The position numbers and the translations under genes are program-made. A model generated the notes under the pieces. The model saw only the letters and a list, made by a program, of their open reading frames with translations, was not told the origin of the DNA and did not search any database. 64,000 nt of DNA from Nonomuraea spiralis (GTDB taxonomy: Bacteria > Actinomycetota > Actinomycetes > Streptosporangiales > Streptosporangiaceae), in assembly GCF_014648435.1 (NCBI RefSeq), contig NZ_BMRC01000004.1, positions 248,001 to 312,000 of the forward strand, written 5' to 3'. This document shows positions 55,222-63,425 of the stretch, in pieces; the first letter of the stretch is position 1, and every line of letters begins with the position of its first letter.

Positions 55222-55827
55222 CTACGGCACGTCCCAGAAGGCGAGCTCGTGCGCCATGCCCTCGGTGAACATCGCCTCCGCCCGTACGGGGTCGGGGTCG
55301 GCCTCGTCGATCATCTGCCCGATCCGTACGGTCAGCGCCGCGAACCCCGGATCGGCGTACGTGTCCACCCACGCCCGGTACCGCGGCTCGGCGGGCGGGT
55401 TCTCCGCAAGCAGCTTCCCAAGACTCGAATATCCCCACATGCAGGGATAAAGCGCAGCCAAGCCTTCTCCATAGGACCCCGCCGACTCCAACAGGAACGC
55501 CGTGTACGCCGCGCAGGCCGGCCCCTTCACCGCCCCGTCGAGATCGGCCCCGAACTCGGCCGACAACGACCTGTGCAGGTTCAACTCGTCGTGATAGGTG
55601 GTGTGCGCCAAGTCGACCAGGTCCCCCAGATGCGCGGCCGGCGCCTGCCAGGCCAGCTTGGCGAACACCCGCACGTAGTCGTGCAGGAACAGGTAGTCCT
55701 GCTCCAGCCAGGACCTGAAGACCGGCTCCGCCAGGTCGCCACGCGCGATCCCGGCCACCGTGGGGTGGTCGAGCTGCGCCTGGAGCAGCGGGCGGCCGAT
55801 CGCGTGAAGTTTTTCCGAGATGGTCAT
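55222..55827 (-). CDS. tenA: TenA-family aminopyrimidine aminohydrolase / thiaminase II
   Basis: A 201-residue TenA protein that recycles base-degraded thiamine into HMP. Features are LEQDYLFLHDYVRVFAKL, LHRSLSAEFGA, and ALYPCMWGYSSLG with the active-site Cys, then an acidic helix near the C-terminus (FTEGMAHELAFWD). With the CytX-like permease it makes a pyrimidine salvage route. It has no riboswitch of its own in the 22-bp gap to the divergent GPP34 gene. Confidence 0.95.
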   Translation of the reverse strand: MTISEKLHAIGRPLLQAQLDHPTVAGIARGDLAEPVFRSWLEQDYLFLHDYVRVFAKLAWQAPAAHLGDLVDLAHTTYHDELNLHRSLSAEFGADLDGAVKGPACAAYTAFLLESAGSYGEGLAALYPCMWGYSSLGKLLAENPPAEPRYRAWVDTYADPGFAALTVRIGQMIDEADPDPVRAEAMFTEGMAHELAFWDVP

Positions 55828-55849
55828 GCTGGGAGGTTAGTGTCGGGAC

Positions 55850-56497
55850 ATGACCGTGACGATCGCCGAAGAACTCCTTCTCCTCGCCTACAGCGAGGAC
55901 GAAGGCAAGCAGCTCATCGGGGTGACGCAGCTCGATCCCGCGCTCGGCGGCGCGATCCTCGCCGAGCTGGCCGCCGCCGGTCGCGTGGAGCTGGCCGACG
56001 ACAAGGTGACGGTCAAGGACCGTACCCCGCTGGGCGACGAGGAACTCGACGCCACCCTCGCCCGCATGGCCGAGGACGGCAAGGCCAGGAAGCCCGCCTG
56101 GTGGGTGCAGCGGGTGCAGTCGGCCAAACTGCGCAAGCGCCTGCTGACCCGGCTCGCCGGGGCGGGCGTGCTGACCGAGGAGCACGGCAAGGTCCTGGGC
56201 ATCTTCCCGACCACCCGCTGGCCGGAGGCCGACCCCAGCGTGGAGGCCGACGTACGGGAGCGCGTGACGGCCGCCCTCGCGGGCGCCGAGCCCGACGCCA
56301 GGACGGCCATGCTGATCGCGATCATGCACGCGGCGAAGCTCGACCGCAAGGCGTTCCCCGGTGCCGACCGCGCGCGGGTCAAGGAGATCGCCGAGGGGGA
56401 ATGGGCGGGCGCGGCGGTCGCCAAGACGATCGCCGCCATCAACGCGGCCATCGCCGTCACCGCCTCCACCGCCGCGGTCGTCGCCGCCACAAGCTGA
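55850..56497 (+). CDS. GPP34 (GOLPH3-like) family protein
   Basis: A 215-residue soluble GPP34 domain related to eukaryotic GOLPH3, a phosphoinositide-binding Golgi protein. Typical parts are TIAEELLLLAYSEDEGK, LDPALGGAILAELAAAGRVEL and GVLTEEHGKVLGIFPTTRWP. It occurs in multiple copies in Streptomyces-type genomes. The bacterial role is not established. Confidence 0.93.
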   Translation: MTVTIAEELLLLAYSEDEGKQLIGVTQLDPALGGAILAELAAAGRVELADDKVTVKDRTPLGDEELDATLARMAEDGKARKPAWWVQRVQSAKLRKRLLTRLAGAGVLTEEHGKVLGIFPTTRWPEADPSVEADVRERVTAALAGAEPDARTAMLIAIMHAAKLDRKAFPGADRARVKEIAEGEWAGAAVAKTIAAINAAIAVTASTAAVVAATS

Positions 56498-56569
56498 AGC
56501 GCCCATCGAAGGCTCAAGCTCCGGCCGCGAGGCGCGCCCAGGCGGCGCGCCTCGCGGAAGCGGAACAGG

Positions 56570-57850
56570 TCAGCCGGCGTCCACGACGTCCTTCGGCACG
56601 GGCTTGTCGGCCTTCAGAGCGTCGAAGAGGGCCAGAGCCTTGACCCGGTCCCACTTGACCGCCGCGCCGCCGCCTGCGACGACCTCGTTCCCGCCGAACG
56701 GCACCACCGTCGTGACCGGGCTGTCGCCCATGGCCAGCCCCAGCGAGAGCATGTCGAACGCGCCGGTGCTGGAGTCGACCTCGACGGCGTCCGTGGCGCT
56801 CATGGCCAGCGGGATCGACGTGAACGGGTTGATCAGCACCCCGGGGCTGGCGGCCTTCTTCACCACCGCGCCGAGGAACTGCCGCTGCCGCTTGGTGCGC
56901 TCGAAGTCCGGCAGCGCGCCGCCCTTGCGGGTACGTACGTAACCGAGGGCCTGGGCGCCGTTGAGCACCTGCTTGCCCTTCTTCAGCTTGAGCCCGGCCT
57001 TGGGGTCGTCGACGTCGGCGCGTACGTTGATCTCGACGCCGCCGACCGCGTCCACGATGTCCACGAAACCGGCGAAGCCGATCTCCATGTAGTTGTCGAC
57101 GTGCAGGCCGGTGACGGTCTCGACCGTACGGACCAGCAGCTTCGGCCCGCCGGACGCGTACGCCGCGTTGAGCTTGTCGCGCCCCCGGCCCGGGATGGTC
57201 ACGGCCGAGTCGCGCGGGAGGCTGACCAGAGTGGGCTTGTCGCCATTGTCGGAGATGTGCAGCAGCATCATCGAGTCGGTGCGCTGCCCGACCGCGCGCC
57301 CGGTGGCCAGCTTCTTGCGGTCGGCCGCGGACAGGCCCTTGCGGCTGTCGGAGCCGACCAGCAGCCAGTTGGTGCCCGGGGTGTCCGCGGGCCGGCCCTC
57401 GTACTCGTCGAGCACGCCGTCGATGCCCGCCAGCCGGGAGTCGATCCAGAAGAACAGGCCCACGGCGGCCACCAGGAGCAGCGCGACGACGCCCGCGATG
57501 ATCTTGAGTACCGTCTTGCCGCGCATCCGCGGCCCTCTGGGCCCGCGCGGGCCGCGCGGCTCGCGCGGCTCCTTCGGCGCGGACTCGCCGGCCGACCTGA
57601 ATGGTTTGACCGGGCTGTTCCCGGCCCGCTCCCGCCCGTAGACCTTCCCCGACTTGGGCGGCGGAGGAGGCGGAGGCGGCGGCTGCTCGTCGGAGTAGGC
57701 GGGCAACTTGTGTGTAGGCGCGTTCGGCACGCCCGGCGGCACCCGGTGGGCGGGTGCGCCGCCTGAGCGCGGACCGTCCCCGGGCCTTGGTGGCAGCGGG
57801 CGGCCGTCGCCCGGCGAGCGCATGGCCCGCGTCCGGTCGTCCTCAGACAC
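56570..57850 (-). CDS. LytR-CpsA-Psr (LCP) family cell-wall ligase
   Basis: A ligase that attaches polymers such as teichoic acid or arabinogalactan-like chains to peptidoglycan. From the GTG at 57850 (SD AAGAAGGCGAA) it is 426 residues. A Pro/Arg-rich cytoplasmic tail (about 1-105) precedes one TM (VLKIIAGVVALLLVAAVGLFFWI) and the LCP domain (about 150-350): LLVGSDSRKGL, QRTDSMMLLHISDNGDKPTLVSLPRDS and INVRADVDDPKAGLKLKKGKQVLNG, with the ring Arg/Asp residues (RTD, PRDS). It may anchor glycans made by the mannosyltransferase genes. Confidence 0.94.
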   Translation of the reverse strand: MSEDDRTRAMRSPGDGRPLPPRPGDGPRSGGAPAHRVPPGVPNAPTHKLPAYSDEQPPPPPPPPPKSGKVYGRERAGNSPVKPFRSAGESAPKEPREPRGPRGPRGPRMRGKTVLKIIAGVVALLLVAAVGLFFWIDSRLAGIDGVLDEYEGRPADTPGTNWLLVGSDSRKGLSAADRKKLATGRAVGQRTDSMMLLHISDNGDKPTLVSLPRDSAVTIPGRGRDKLNAAYASGGPKLLVRTVETVTGLHVDNYMEIGFAGFVDIVDAVGGVEINVRADVDDPKAGLKLKKGKQVLNGAQALGYVRTRKGGALPDFERTKRQRQFLGAVVKKAASPGVLINPFTSIPLAMSATDAVEVDSSTGAFDMLSLGLAMGDSPVTTVVPFGGNEVVAGGGAAVKWDRVKALALFDALKADKPVPKDVVDAG

Positions 57851-58046
57851 TTCGCCTTCTTCCCTTCGGTATGCCATAGACGCTACGTCCAACCCCCTGT
57901 CAGTGAAGACATCTCACCAAGTTTCTCCCACGGAGAAGTACGCACAACTGGCTGAGAGTCACTCCGGAAACATAGACGCGGCCTGCGTCGTTAGCGTTAT
58001 GGACGACCTCTATCGAAGGGATGATCGTGTCCGCTCCGGACTCGTG

Positions 58047-58088
58047 GAGTCTTCGCCCGTGCTCAGGCACGGGTTCCTCTGAAGGCTC
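58047..58088 (+). promoter_or_regulatory. Nested hairpin covering the CNNM-gene ribosome-binding site
   Basis: The inner stem is CCCGTGC (58056-58062) with GCACGGG (58067-58073) and loop TCAG. The outer stem is GAGTCTTC (58047-58054) with GAAGGCTC (58081-58088, one G-T pair). GAAGG is the likely Shine-Dalgarno for the GTG at 58095, so the outer stem could block translation. Confidence 0.65.
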
Positions 58089-58094
58089 ACTCTG

Positions 58095-59441
58095 GTGAGC
58101 GCCTATCTCGGCCTGCTGGCCCTTTTCCTCCTCACCGCCGCCACGGGATACTTCGTCGCCCAGGAGTTCGCCTTCGTCGCCGCCGACCGGGGCCTCCTGC
58201 GCGAGCAGGCCGCCGCCGGTGACGCCGCGGCCGAAAAGGCGCTCAGGGTGACCTCGCGGCTGTCTTTCATGCTCTCGGGCGCGCAGCTCGGCATCACCGT
58301 CACGGCACTGCTCGTCGGCTTCCTGGCCGAGCCCGCCATCGCCGTTCTCGTACGGCCCTGGCTCGACACCACGGGCCTGCCCGACGCCGCGATCACGGGG
58401 GTCTCCGTGGCCGCCGGCGTGTTCGTGGCGACCGTGGTGCAGATGGTGCTCGGCGAGCTGGCGCCGAAGAACCTCGGCATCGCCAGGCCCGAGGTGGTGG
58501 CCAAGTTCCTCGCCGGGTCCACGCTGGTGTACCTGACGGTCGTGGGACCGGTGGTCAAGCTGTTCGACTCGGCCGCCACCGGGCTGCTCCGGCGGGTCGG
58601 CATCGAGCCGGTCGAGGAGGTCGAGCACGGCGCCACCCCTGAGGAGCTCTCCCGGATCATCGAGGAGTCGACCCAGGCCGGCGAACTGCCTCCCAGACTC
58701 TCGGAGCTGCTGGAACGCGCCCTTGAGTTCGGCGACCACAGCGCCGAGGAGATCATGGTGCCGCGCCCGCGCGTGGTGGCCCTGCGCGACTCGCAGCCGA
58801 TCTCCGACCTGCTGGAGGTCATGCGCGAACGCGGCCACTCCCGCTACCCGGTGCTCGGCGACGACGGCGACGTCGTGGGCGTGACCGGCGTACGCGAGCT
58901 GCTGGAGTCCGGCCTGGACGAGGGCCTGATCGGCAGCATCACGCGCCCCGCGCTGCTGGTGCCCGACTCGGTGCCGCTGCCCGCCGTCCTCGACCGGATG
59001 CGCGCGGCCAAGGACGACATCGTCTGCGTCATCGACGAGTACGGCGGCCTGGCCGGCGTACTGACCGTCGAGGACCTGGCCGAGGAGCTGGTCGGCGAGC
59101 TCGTCGACGAGAACGACCCCGAGCCCGCGGGCGCCGTCGAACGGCCCGACGGCGTCTGGGAGGTGCCCGGCTGGCTCAGGCTCGACGAGGTCGAGCGCGC
59201 CACCGGCGTCGCCCTGCCGGAGAGCGACGACTACGACACGCTGGCCGGCCTGGTGCTGGCCAGGCTGGGCCGGATGCCCGACCCCGGCGACGTGGTGACC
59301 GTGCCGATCGAGGGCGACTCCGACCCGTTCGCCGACGACGCGGCCGAGCACCTGGCCGAGCTGACCGTCATGTCGCTCAACCGCCGGGTGCCCGAATGGG
59401 TGCGGCTCGCGCCCGTGCAGCACGCGGAGGCGTCCCGATGA
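58095..59441 (+). CDS. CNNM/CorC (HlyC-type) transporter, first of a pair
   Basis: A 448-residue CNNM-family protein: a CNNM transmembrane domain (about 1-190; YFVAQEFAFVAADRG, ELAPKNLGIA), two CBS domains (about 205-330; IMVPRPRVVALRDSQPISDLLEVM, DDIVCVIDEYGGLAGVLT) and a CorC_HlyC C-terminal domain (about 350-430). Members export Mg2+ or Co2+ and related cations. Its stop overlaps the ATG of the second CNNM gene. The hairpin leader suggests post-transcriptional control. Confidence 0.94.
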   Translation: MSAYLGLLALFLLTAATGYFVAQEFAFVAADRGLLREQAAAGDAAAEKALRVTSRLSFMLSGAQLGITVTALLVGFLAEPAIAVLVRPWLDTTGLPDAAITGVSVAAGVFVATVVQMVLGELAPKNLGIARPEVVAKFLAGSTLVYLTVVGPVVKLFDSAATGLLRRVGIEPVEEVEHGATPEELSRIIEESTQAGELPPRLSELLERALEFGDHSAEEIMVPRPRVVALRDSQPISDLLEVMRERGHSRYPVLGDDGDVVGVTGVRELLESGLDEGLIGSITRPALLVPDSVPLPAVLDRMRAAKDDIVCVIDEYGGLAGVLTVEDLAEELVGELVDENDPEPAGAVERPDGVWEVPGWLRLDEVERATGVALPESDDYDTLAGLVLARLGRMPDPGDVVTVPIEGDSDPFADDAAEHLAELTVMSLNRRVPEWVRLAPVQHAEASR

Positions 59442-60484
59442 CGATGATCCTCGTCAGCCTCGCGCTGCTGTTCTTCAACGCGTTGTTCGTGGCGGCCGAG
59501 TTCGCGTTCGTCTCCGCCAGGCGGCACCGCCTTGAGGAGATGGCCTCGGGCGGCAACCGCCTGGTCAGGATCGCCGCCAAGTCCGCCGTGGGCGGCGGGC
59601 GGCAGCTCTCGCTCATGCTGGCCGGCGCGCAGCTCGGCATCACGCTGTGCACGCTGGGCCTGGGCCAGGTCACCGAGCCGGCCATCGAGCACTTCCTGGA
59701 GCCGGTCTTCGCCGCCGTCGGCGTGCCGGAGTCGCTGCGCATGCCGATCGCGCTGACGATCGCGCTGGCGCTGGTGACGTTCCTGCACATGGTGGTGGGC
59801 GAGATGGCGCCCAAGTCGTGGGCGCTGACGCACCCCGAGCGGGCCGCGCTGGTGCTGACGCTGCCGTTCCGCGGGTTCACGCAGCTCATGCGCCCGCTGC
59901 TGTCGTCGCTGAACGCGCTGACCAACTTCATACTGAGGCTGTTCGGCGTGCAGGCGCGCGACGAGCTGGCCACCACCAGGACTCCGCGCCAGCTCGCGAT
60001 GCTGGTGGGCGAGTCGGGCCGGATGGGCCTGCTCGACCGCGAGGAGCACGACCTGCTCACCCGCGCGCTGCGGCTGCAGGCCGAGGGCATCGAACGCCTG
60101 ATGGTGCCGATCGACCGGGCCGTGAAGGTGCCGCCGACCGCCGGGGCGGCCCAGATCAGGGCCAGGGCGGCCGGGAGCGGCCACCTGCGGCTGCTGGTGG
60201 GCGGCCCCGAAGGGATCGAGGGCGTCCTGCACGCCCGCGACGCCCTCCTGCAGCCCACGCGTACGGCCGGCGAGCTGTCCAGGCCGCTGCCCAGGCTCGC
60301 GTGCGTCACGCAGGTCCCCGAGGCCGTGACGGCCCTTCAGGAGGCCCGCGCGCACCTGGCTCTGGTCACCGGCCAGGGCGGCGCGGTCATCGGCATGGTG
60401 AGCCTCACGGACCTCCTGGGCGAGCTCCTGGACACCAAGGCCGCCTCGCGCGCCTACTCCCCGGCGGCGAACCCGTCGAGGTAG
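59438..60484 (+). CDS. CNNM/CorC (HlyC-type) transporter, second of a pair
   Basis: A 348-residue paralogue with the CNNM domain (NALFVAAEFAFVSARRHRLEEM; MVVGEMAPKSWAL) and CBS region (RLMVPIDRAVKVPPT...), but no CorC_HlyC tail. Two such genes in tandem are common in actinomycetes and may form a hetero-oligomer. The 3' end overlaps the E1-alpha gene by 31 bp in antisense. Confidence 0.93.
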   Translation: MTMILVSLALLFFNALFVAAEFAFVSARRHRLEEMASGGNRLVRIAAKSAVGGGRQLSLMLAGAQLGITLCTLGLGQVTEPAIEHFLEPVFAAVGVPESLRMPIALTIALALVTFLHMVVGEMAPKSWALTHPERAALVLTLPFRGFTQLMRPLLSSLNALTNFILRLFGVQARDELATTRTPRQLAMLVGESGRMGLLDREEHDLLTRALRLQAEGIERLMVPIDRAVKVPPTAGAAQIRARAAGSGHLRLLVGGPEGIEGVLHARDALLQPTRTAGELSRPLPRLACVTQVPEAVTALQEARAHLALVTGQGGAVIGMVSLTDLLGELLDTKAASRAYSPAANPSR

Positions 60485-61533
60485 GCGGCGTGCTGGGCCC
60501 GCTCGGCCTCGATCAGCGAGTGGGGCTCGGCGTAGACGTGTTCGAACATCGCCGAGGGAACGGGGTCGGGCAGTTCGAGGCAGCGCCTCCGCAGCTCGGC
60601 CCCGATCTTGGCGGCATCGGCCTCGACCTCCTGGAAGAAGTCGTCGCCGGTGCCCGCCGCGCTCAGGTACGCCCTGACCCGCTCGATGGGGTCGCGCCGC
60701 CGCCACGCCTCCACGTCGTCCTTGGCCCGGTAACGGGTGGGGTCGTCGGAGGTGGTGTGCGCCCCCATCCGGTACGTGAACGCCTCGACGAGCGTGGGCC
60801 CCTGCCCTGACCTGGCGTCCGCCAGCGCCTTGCGGGTGACCGCGAGACAGGCGAGCACGTCGTTGCCGTCGACCCGTACGCCGGGGAACCCGAAGCCCTC
60901 CGCCCTGCGGTACAGCGGGATCCGCGACTGACGTTCCTGCGGCTCGGAGATGGCCCACTGGTTGTTCTGGCAGAAGAAGACGATCGGCGCGTGGCAGGCA
61001 CCCGCGAAGACGAACGCCTCGTTCACGTCGCCCTGGGAGGTCGCGCCGTCGCCGAAGTAGGCGATGGTCGCCCCGGCCTTGTCGGTGCCGATGACGCCGT
61101 CGCGCTGCATCCCCATCGCGTATCCGGTGGCGTGCAGCGCCTGCGTGCCGATCACGATCGTGTAGAGGAAGAAGTTGTGCTCGGCCGGGTCCCAGCCGCC
61201 GTGGTTGACGCCCCGCCACATGGCGACGACGTCGAGCGGGTCCATCCCGCGGCAGTAGGCGACCCCGTGCTCGCGGTAGGAGGGGAAGACGGCGTCCAGG
61301 TCTCCGACGGCGCGTCCGGAGCCGACCTGGGCGGCCTCCTGGCCGAGCAGGGACGTCCAGAGCCCCAGCTCCCCCTGCCGCGCGAGCGCGACAGCCTCGG
61401 AATCGATCCGCCGGACGACCACGAGATCCCGATACAAATCCCGAATCTCATCATCCGAGACGACAAGCGGATATTCCGGATGCTCCACGCGCTCCCCGGC
61501 GGGTGTGAGCAGTTGAACCATCGACTCATCCAT
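60454..61533 (-). CDS. Thiamine-dependent dehydrogenase E1 component, alpha subunit
   Basis: A 359-residue E1-alpha of the 2-oxo-acid dehydrogenase family (pyruvate or branched-chain). The TPP motif is YFGDGATSQGDVNEAF...QNNQWAIS, and the phosphorylation-loop region AYRMGAHTTSDDPTRYR is present. The gene is an orphan: no E1-beta, E2 or E3 gene adjoins it on the same strand. It therefore may act with subunits encoded elsewhere. The ATG at 61533 follows GGGGAG nine bases upstream. Confidence 0.92.
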   Translation of the reverse strand: MDESMVQLLTPAGERVEHPEYPLVVSDDEIRDLYRDLVVVRRIDSEAVALARQGELGLWTSLLGQEAAQVGSGRAVGDLDAVFPSYREHGVAYCRGMDPLDVVAMWRGVNHGGWDPAEHNFFLYTIVIGTQALHATGYAMGMQRDGVIGTDKAGATIAYFGDGATSQGDVNEAFVFAGACHAPIVFFCQNNQWAISEPQERQSRIPLYRRAEGFGFPGVRVDGNDVLACLAVTRKALADARSGQGPTLVEAFTYRMGAHTTSDDPTRYRAKDDVEAWRRRDPIERVRAYLSAAGTGDDFFQEVEADAAKIGAELRRRCLELPDPVPSAMFEHVYAEPHSLIEAERAQHAAYLDGFAAGE

Positions 61534-61780
61534 GAGCGGCAACTCCCCTGAACAGAACCCAGCGGCCACAGTTTGCCGTAGCCCTAAGAATCACCCGAAC
61601 CCGCCCCAGGAACCAATGTGACCTAAATCACGCAAGCCACCAGAAAGCCCTCTGCAAGCGCCACGTTCTAGAGTCCGAGAGGCGCGAGGCGGTGTCACAA
61701 AGAAATCGGCGGACTCTTGCGAAGCAAGGCGACCGTACGCAACTGTGGGCCAGACCCGCGAAACGAGCAACCACCGTAAT

Positions 61781-61845
61781 GGGGGTCCGGGGGAGAATCC
61801 CCCGGAACGCTTGTCCCTCCTGGGGGTCCGGGGGTCATCCCCCGG
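61781..61845. repeat. Duplicated G-rich hairpin element
   Basis: GGGGGTCCGGGGG occurs at 61781 and 61822, each followed within five bases by CCCCCGG, so each forms a hairpin (61786-61806 and 61828-61845). Similar dispersed G/C-rich hairpins lie at gene ends in Streptomyces. Confidence 0.85.
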
Positions 61846-61872
61846 GCAGACATGACGAAGGGACCCGAGGGA

Positions 61873-61890
61873 GCCGGCCTTAAGGCCGGC
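61873..61890 (-). terminator. Palindromic terminator for tRNA-Leu
   Basis: GCCGGCCTTAAGGCCGGC is a perfect palindrome 26 bp downstream of the tRNA-Leu 3' end (minus strand). It can form a strong stem. Confidence 0.75.
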
Positions 61891-61915
61891 GACCAAGGAT
61901 CCCCTAGTCACAGAG

Positions 61916-61998
61916 TGGGCGAGGAGGGATTTGAACCCTCACGTCCTTTCGGACACACGGACCTGAACCGTGCGCGTCTGCCGTTCCGCCACCCGCCC
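61916..61998 (-). tRNA. tRNA-Leu(CAG)
   Basis: A class II tRNA of 83 nt. Acceptor GGGCGGG pairs with CTCGCCC (one G-T), the anticodon stem CACGG/CCGTG encloses TTCAGGT with anticodon CAG, and the variable arm and T arm (GAGGG-TTCAAAT-CCCTC) are regular. Discriminator A. CCA is not encoded. Confidence 0.96.
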
Positions 61999-62196
61999 GT
62001 TTGTGGGTGCGGAGAAACAGTAGCACGGAACAGCCACTGGTACTGAACCCGGATACGATCGCATAAGACACGGGAGCGGAGGAGCTGGGCGCGACTGGCA
62101 ACGAGCGCCACGAGACCGCCACGTGGGACGAGCGGAAACCGGGCGCCGGAAGCGTCTGGGGCCGCGATCATATGCAGGGAAGAAGGGAGGTACCCG

Positions 62197-62937
62197 GTGG
62201 GAGTCCTTCAGCGCTTCGAGCGAAGGCTCGAAGGCTTGGTTGAGGGGGCCTTTGCGCGGGCGTTCAAATCTGACCTTCAGCCGGTCGAGGTCGCCAGCGC
62301 GGTTCAGCGGGAGATGGATGAGCGGGCGGCGATCGTCGCGCAGGGCCGCACGCTCGTGCCCAACGACTTCGTGGTGGAGCTGTCCACGACCGACAGCGAG
62401 AGGCTTGAGGTCTACGCCGACAGCATCAGCCACGAGCTGGCCAACCTCGCCAGGGAGTACGCCAAGGAACAGGGCTACTCCTTCGTGGGACCGGTCCGGG
62501 TGCGCTTCGAGACCGCCGCAGACCTGGCTGTGGGCCTGTTCCGCATCCGGTCCGGCGTCATCCGGGGCGCGACGGTCGAGCAGGACGAGATCCGCCAGCC
62601 GGCGAGCGACCTGCCCCCGTCCAGGCCCGGGGCCTTCAACGGGCGGCCCAGGCTGCTCGTCTCCACTCAGGACGACCCGCAGGGCGACCGCTCCTACGAG
62701 CTCACCACTCCGGTGACCTTGCTAGGCAGGGGCACCGACTGCGATCTTCGTCTCGTCGATCCGGGAGTCTCGCGGCACCACGCGGAACTCCGCGTCGAGG
62801 GCCAGCTCGTGGCCCTCGTCGATCTCGGTTCGACGAACGGCACCTTCGTCAACGGCCAGCCGGTACGCAGAATCGAGCTCCAGAACGGCACGCGAGTGAC
62901 CCTGGGGCGTACGACTCTGGTGTTCCGGCGCGATTAG
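62197..62937 (+). CDS. fhaA: FhaA: DUF3662 and FHA-domain protein
   Basis: A 246-residue cytoplasmic protein. The N-terminal DUF3662 domain (about 1-125; GVLQRFERRLEGLVEGAFARAF) is followed by a linker and an FHA domain (about 155-245; LLGRGTDCDLRLVDPGVSRHHAELR, LGSTNGTFVNGQPV). The FHA domain binds phosphothreonine, normally on PknA/PknB-controlled cell-wall proteins such as MviN. It opens the fhaA-fhaB-pstP operon. The start is a GTG at 62197 after AGGGAGG. Confidence 0.97.
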   Translation: MGVLQRFERRLEGLVEGAFARAFKSDLQPVEVASAVQREMDERAAIVAQGRTLVPNDFVVELSTTDSERLEVYADSISHELANLAREYAKEQGYSFVGPVRVRFETAADLAVGLFRIRSGVIRGATVEQDEIRQPASDLPPSRPGAFNGRPRLLVSTQDDPQGDRSYELTTPVTLLGRGTDCDLRLVDPGVSRHHAELRVEGQLVALVDLGSTNGTFVNGQPVRRIELQNGTRVTLGRTTLVFRRD

Positions 62938-62954
62938 GGGTAGACAGACGGTCC

Positions 62955-63425
62955 ATGTCCGAGCTCACGCTGCTGCTGATCCGGCTCGCCTTCCTGGCGG
63001 TGCTGTGGTTTTTCGTCATTGCCGCAGTCGGCGTGATCCGGACTGACTTGTTCGGTTCACGCACGGCTCCCGCGGGCCCACGTAAAGCCGTGAAGCCCGC
63101 CAAACCGGTGGCCAAGCCCAAGAGCAAGAAGGGCGAGCCACGCCAGCTCATCGTTACCGGTGGCCCGTTGCAGGGCACCACCATTAACCTCACGGAGACG
63201 CCCATCACCATTGGCCGGGCGAACGACGCCACGCTGGTAGTCACCGACGACTACGCATCCAGCCGGCATGCCCGGCTCTTCCCTCAGGACGGTCAGTGGA
63301 TCGTGGAAGATCTCGGTTCGACCAACGGCACGTATCTCGACCGCTTGAAAGTCACCCGTCCGACCCCGGTGCCGCTCGGTGTTCCGATCCGCGTCGGCAA
63401 GACAGTCATTGAATTGCGCAAATGA
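62955..63425 (+). CDS. fhaB: FhaB (FipA): membrane-anchored FHA-domain protein
   Basis: A 156-residue protein with one N-terminal membrane helix (LLLIRLAFLAVLWFFVIAAVG), a Lys/Pro-rich linker and an FHA domain (about 75-155; ITIGRANDATLVVTDDYASSRHARL, LGSTNGTYLDRLKV). It is a PknA/B substrate involved in cell division in mycobacteria. Its stop overlaps the pstP ATG by four bases. Confidence 0.97.
   Translation: MSELTLLLIRLAFLAVLWFFVIAAVGVIRTDLFGSRTAPAGPRKAVKPAKPVAKPKSKKGEPRQLIVTGGPLQGTTINLTETPITIGRANDATLVVTDDYASSRHARLFPQDGQWIVEDLGSTNGTYLDRLKVTRPTPVPLGVPIRVGKTVIELRK

Larger units (their letters stand above)
61534..61915. other. Intergenic region of hairpins and repeats
   Basis: This 382-bp stretch has no gene. 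It carries two copies of a G/C-rich hairpin element (61781-61845), a perfect 18-bp palindrome (61873-61890) and a moderately G/C-balanced segment (61680-61780) that resembles nothing I can name. Confidence 0.7.

Noticed and set aside
58021..58094. M-box magnesium riboswitch before the CNNM genes
   Set aside because: The conserved M-box core is not present and the leader is too short. I kept only the hairpin as an observation.
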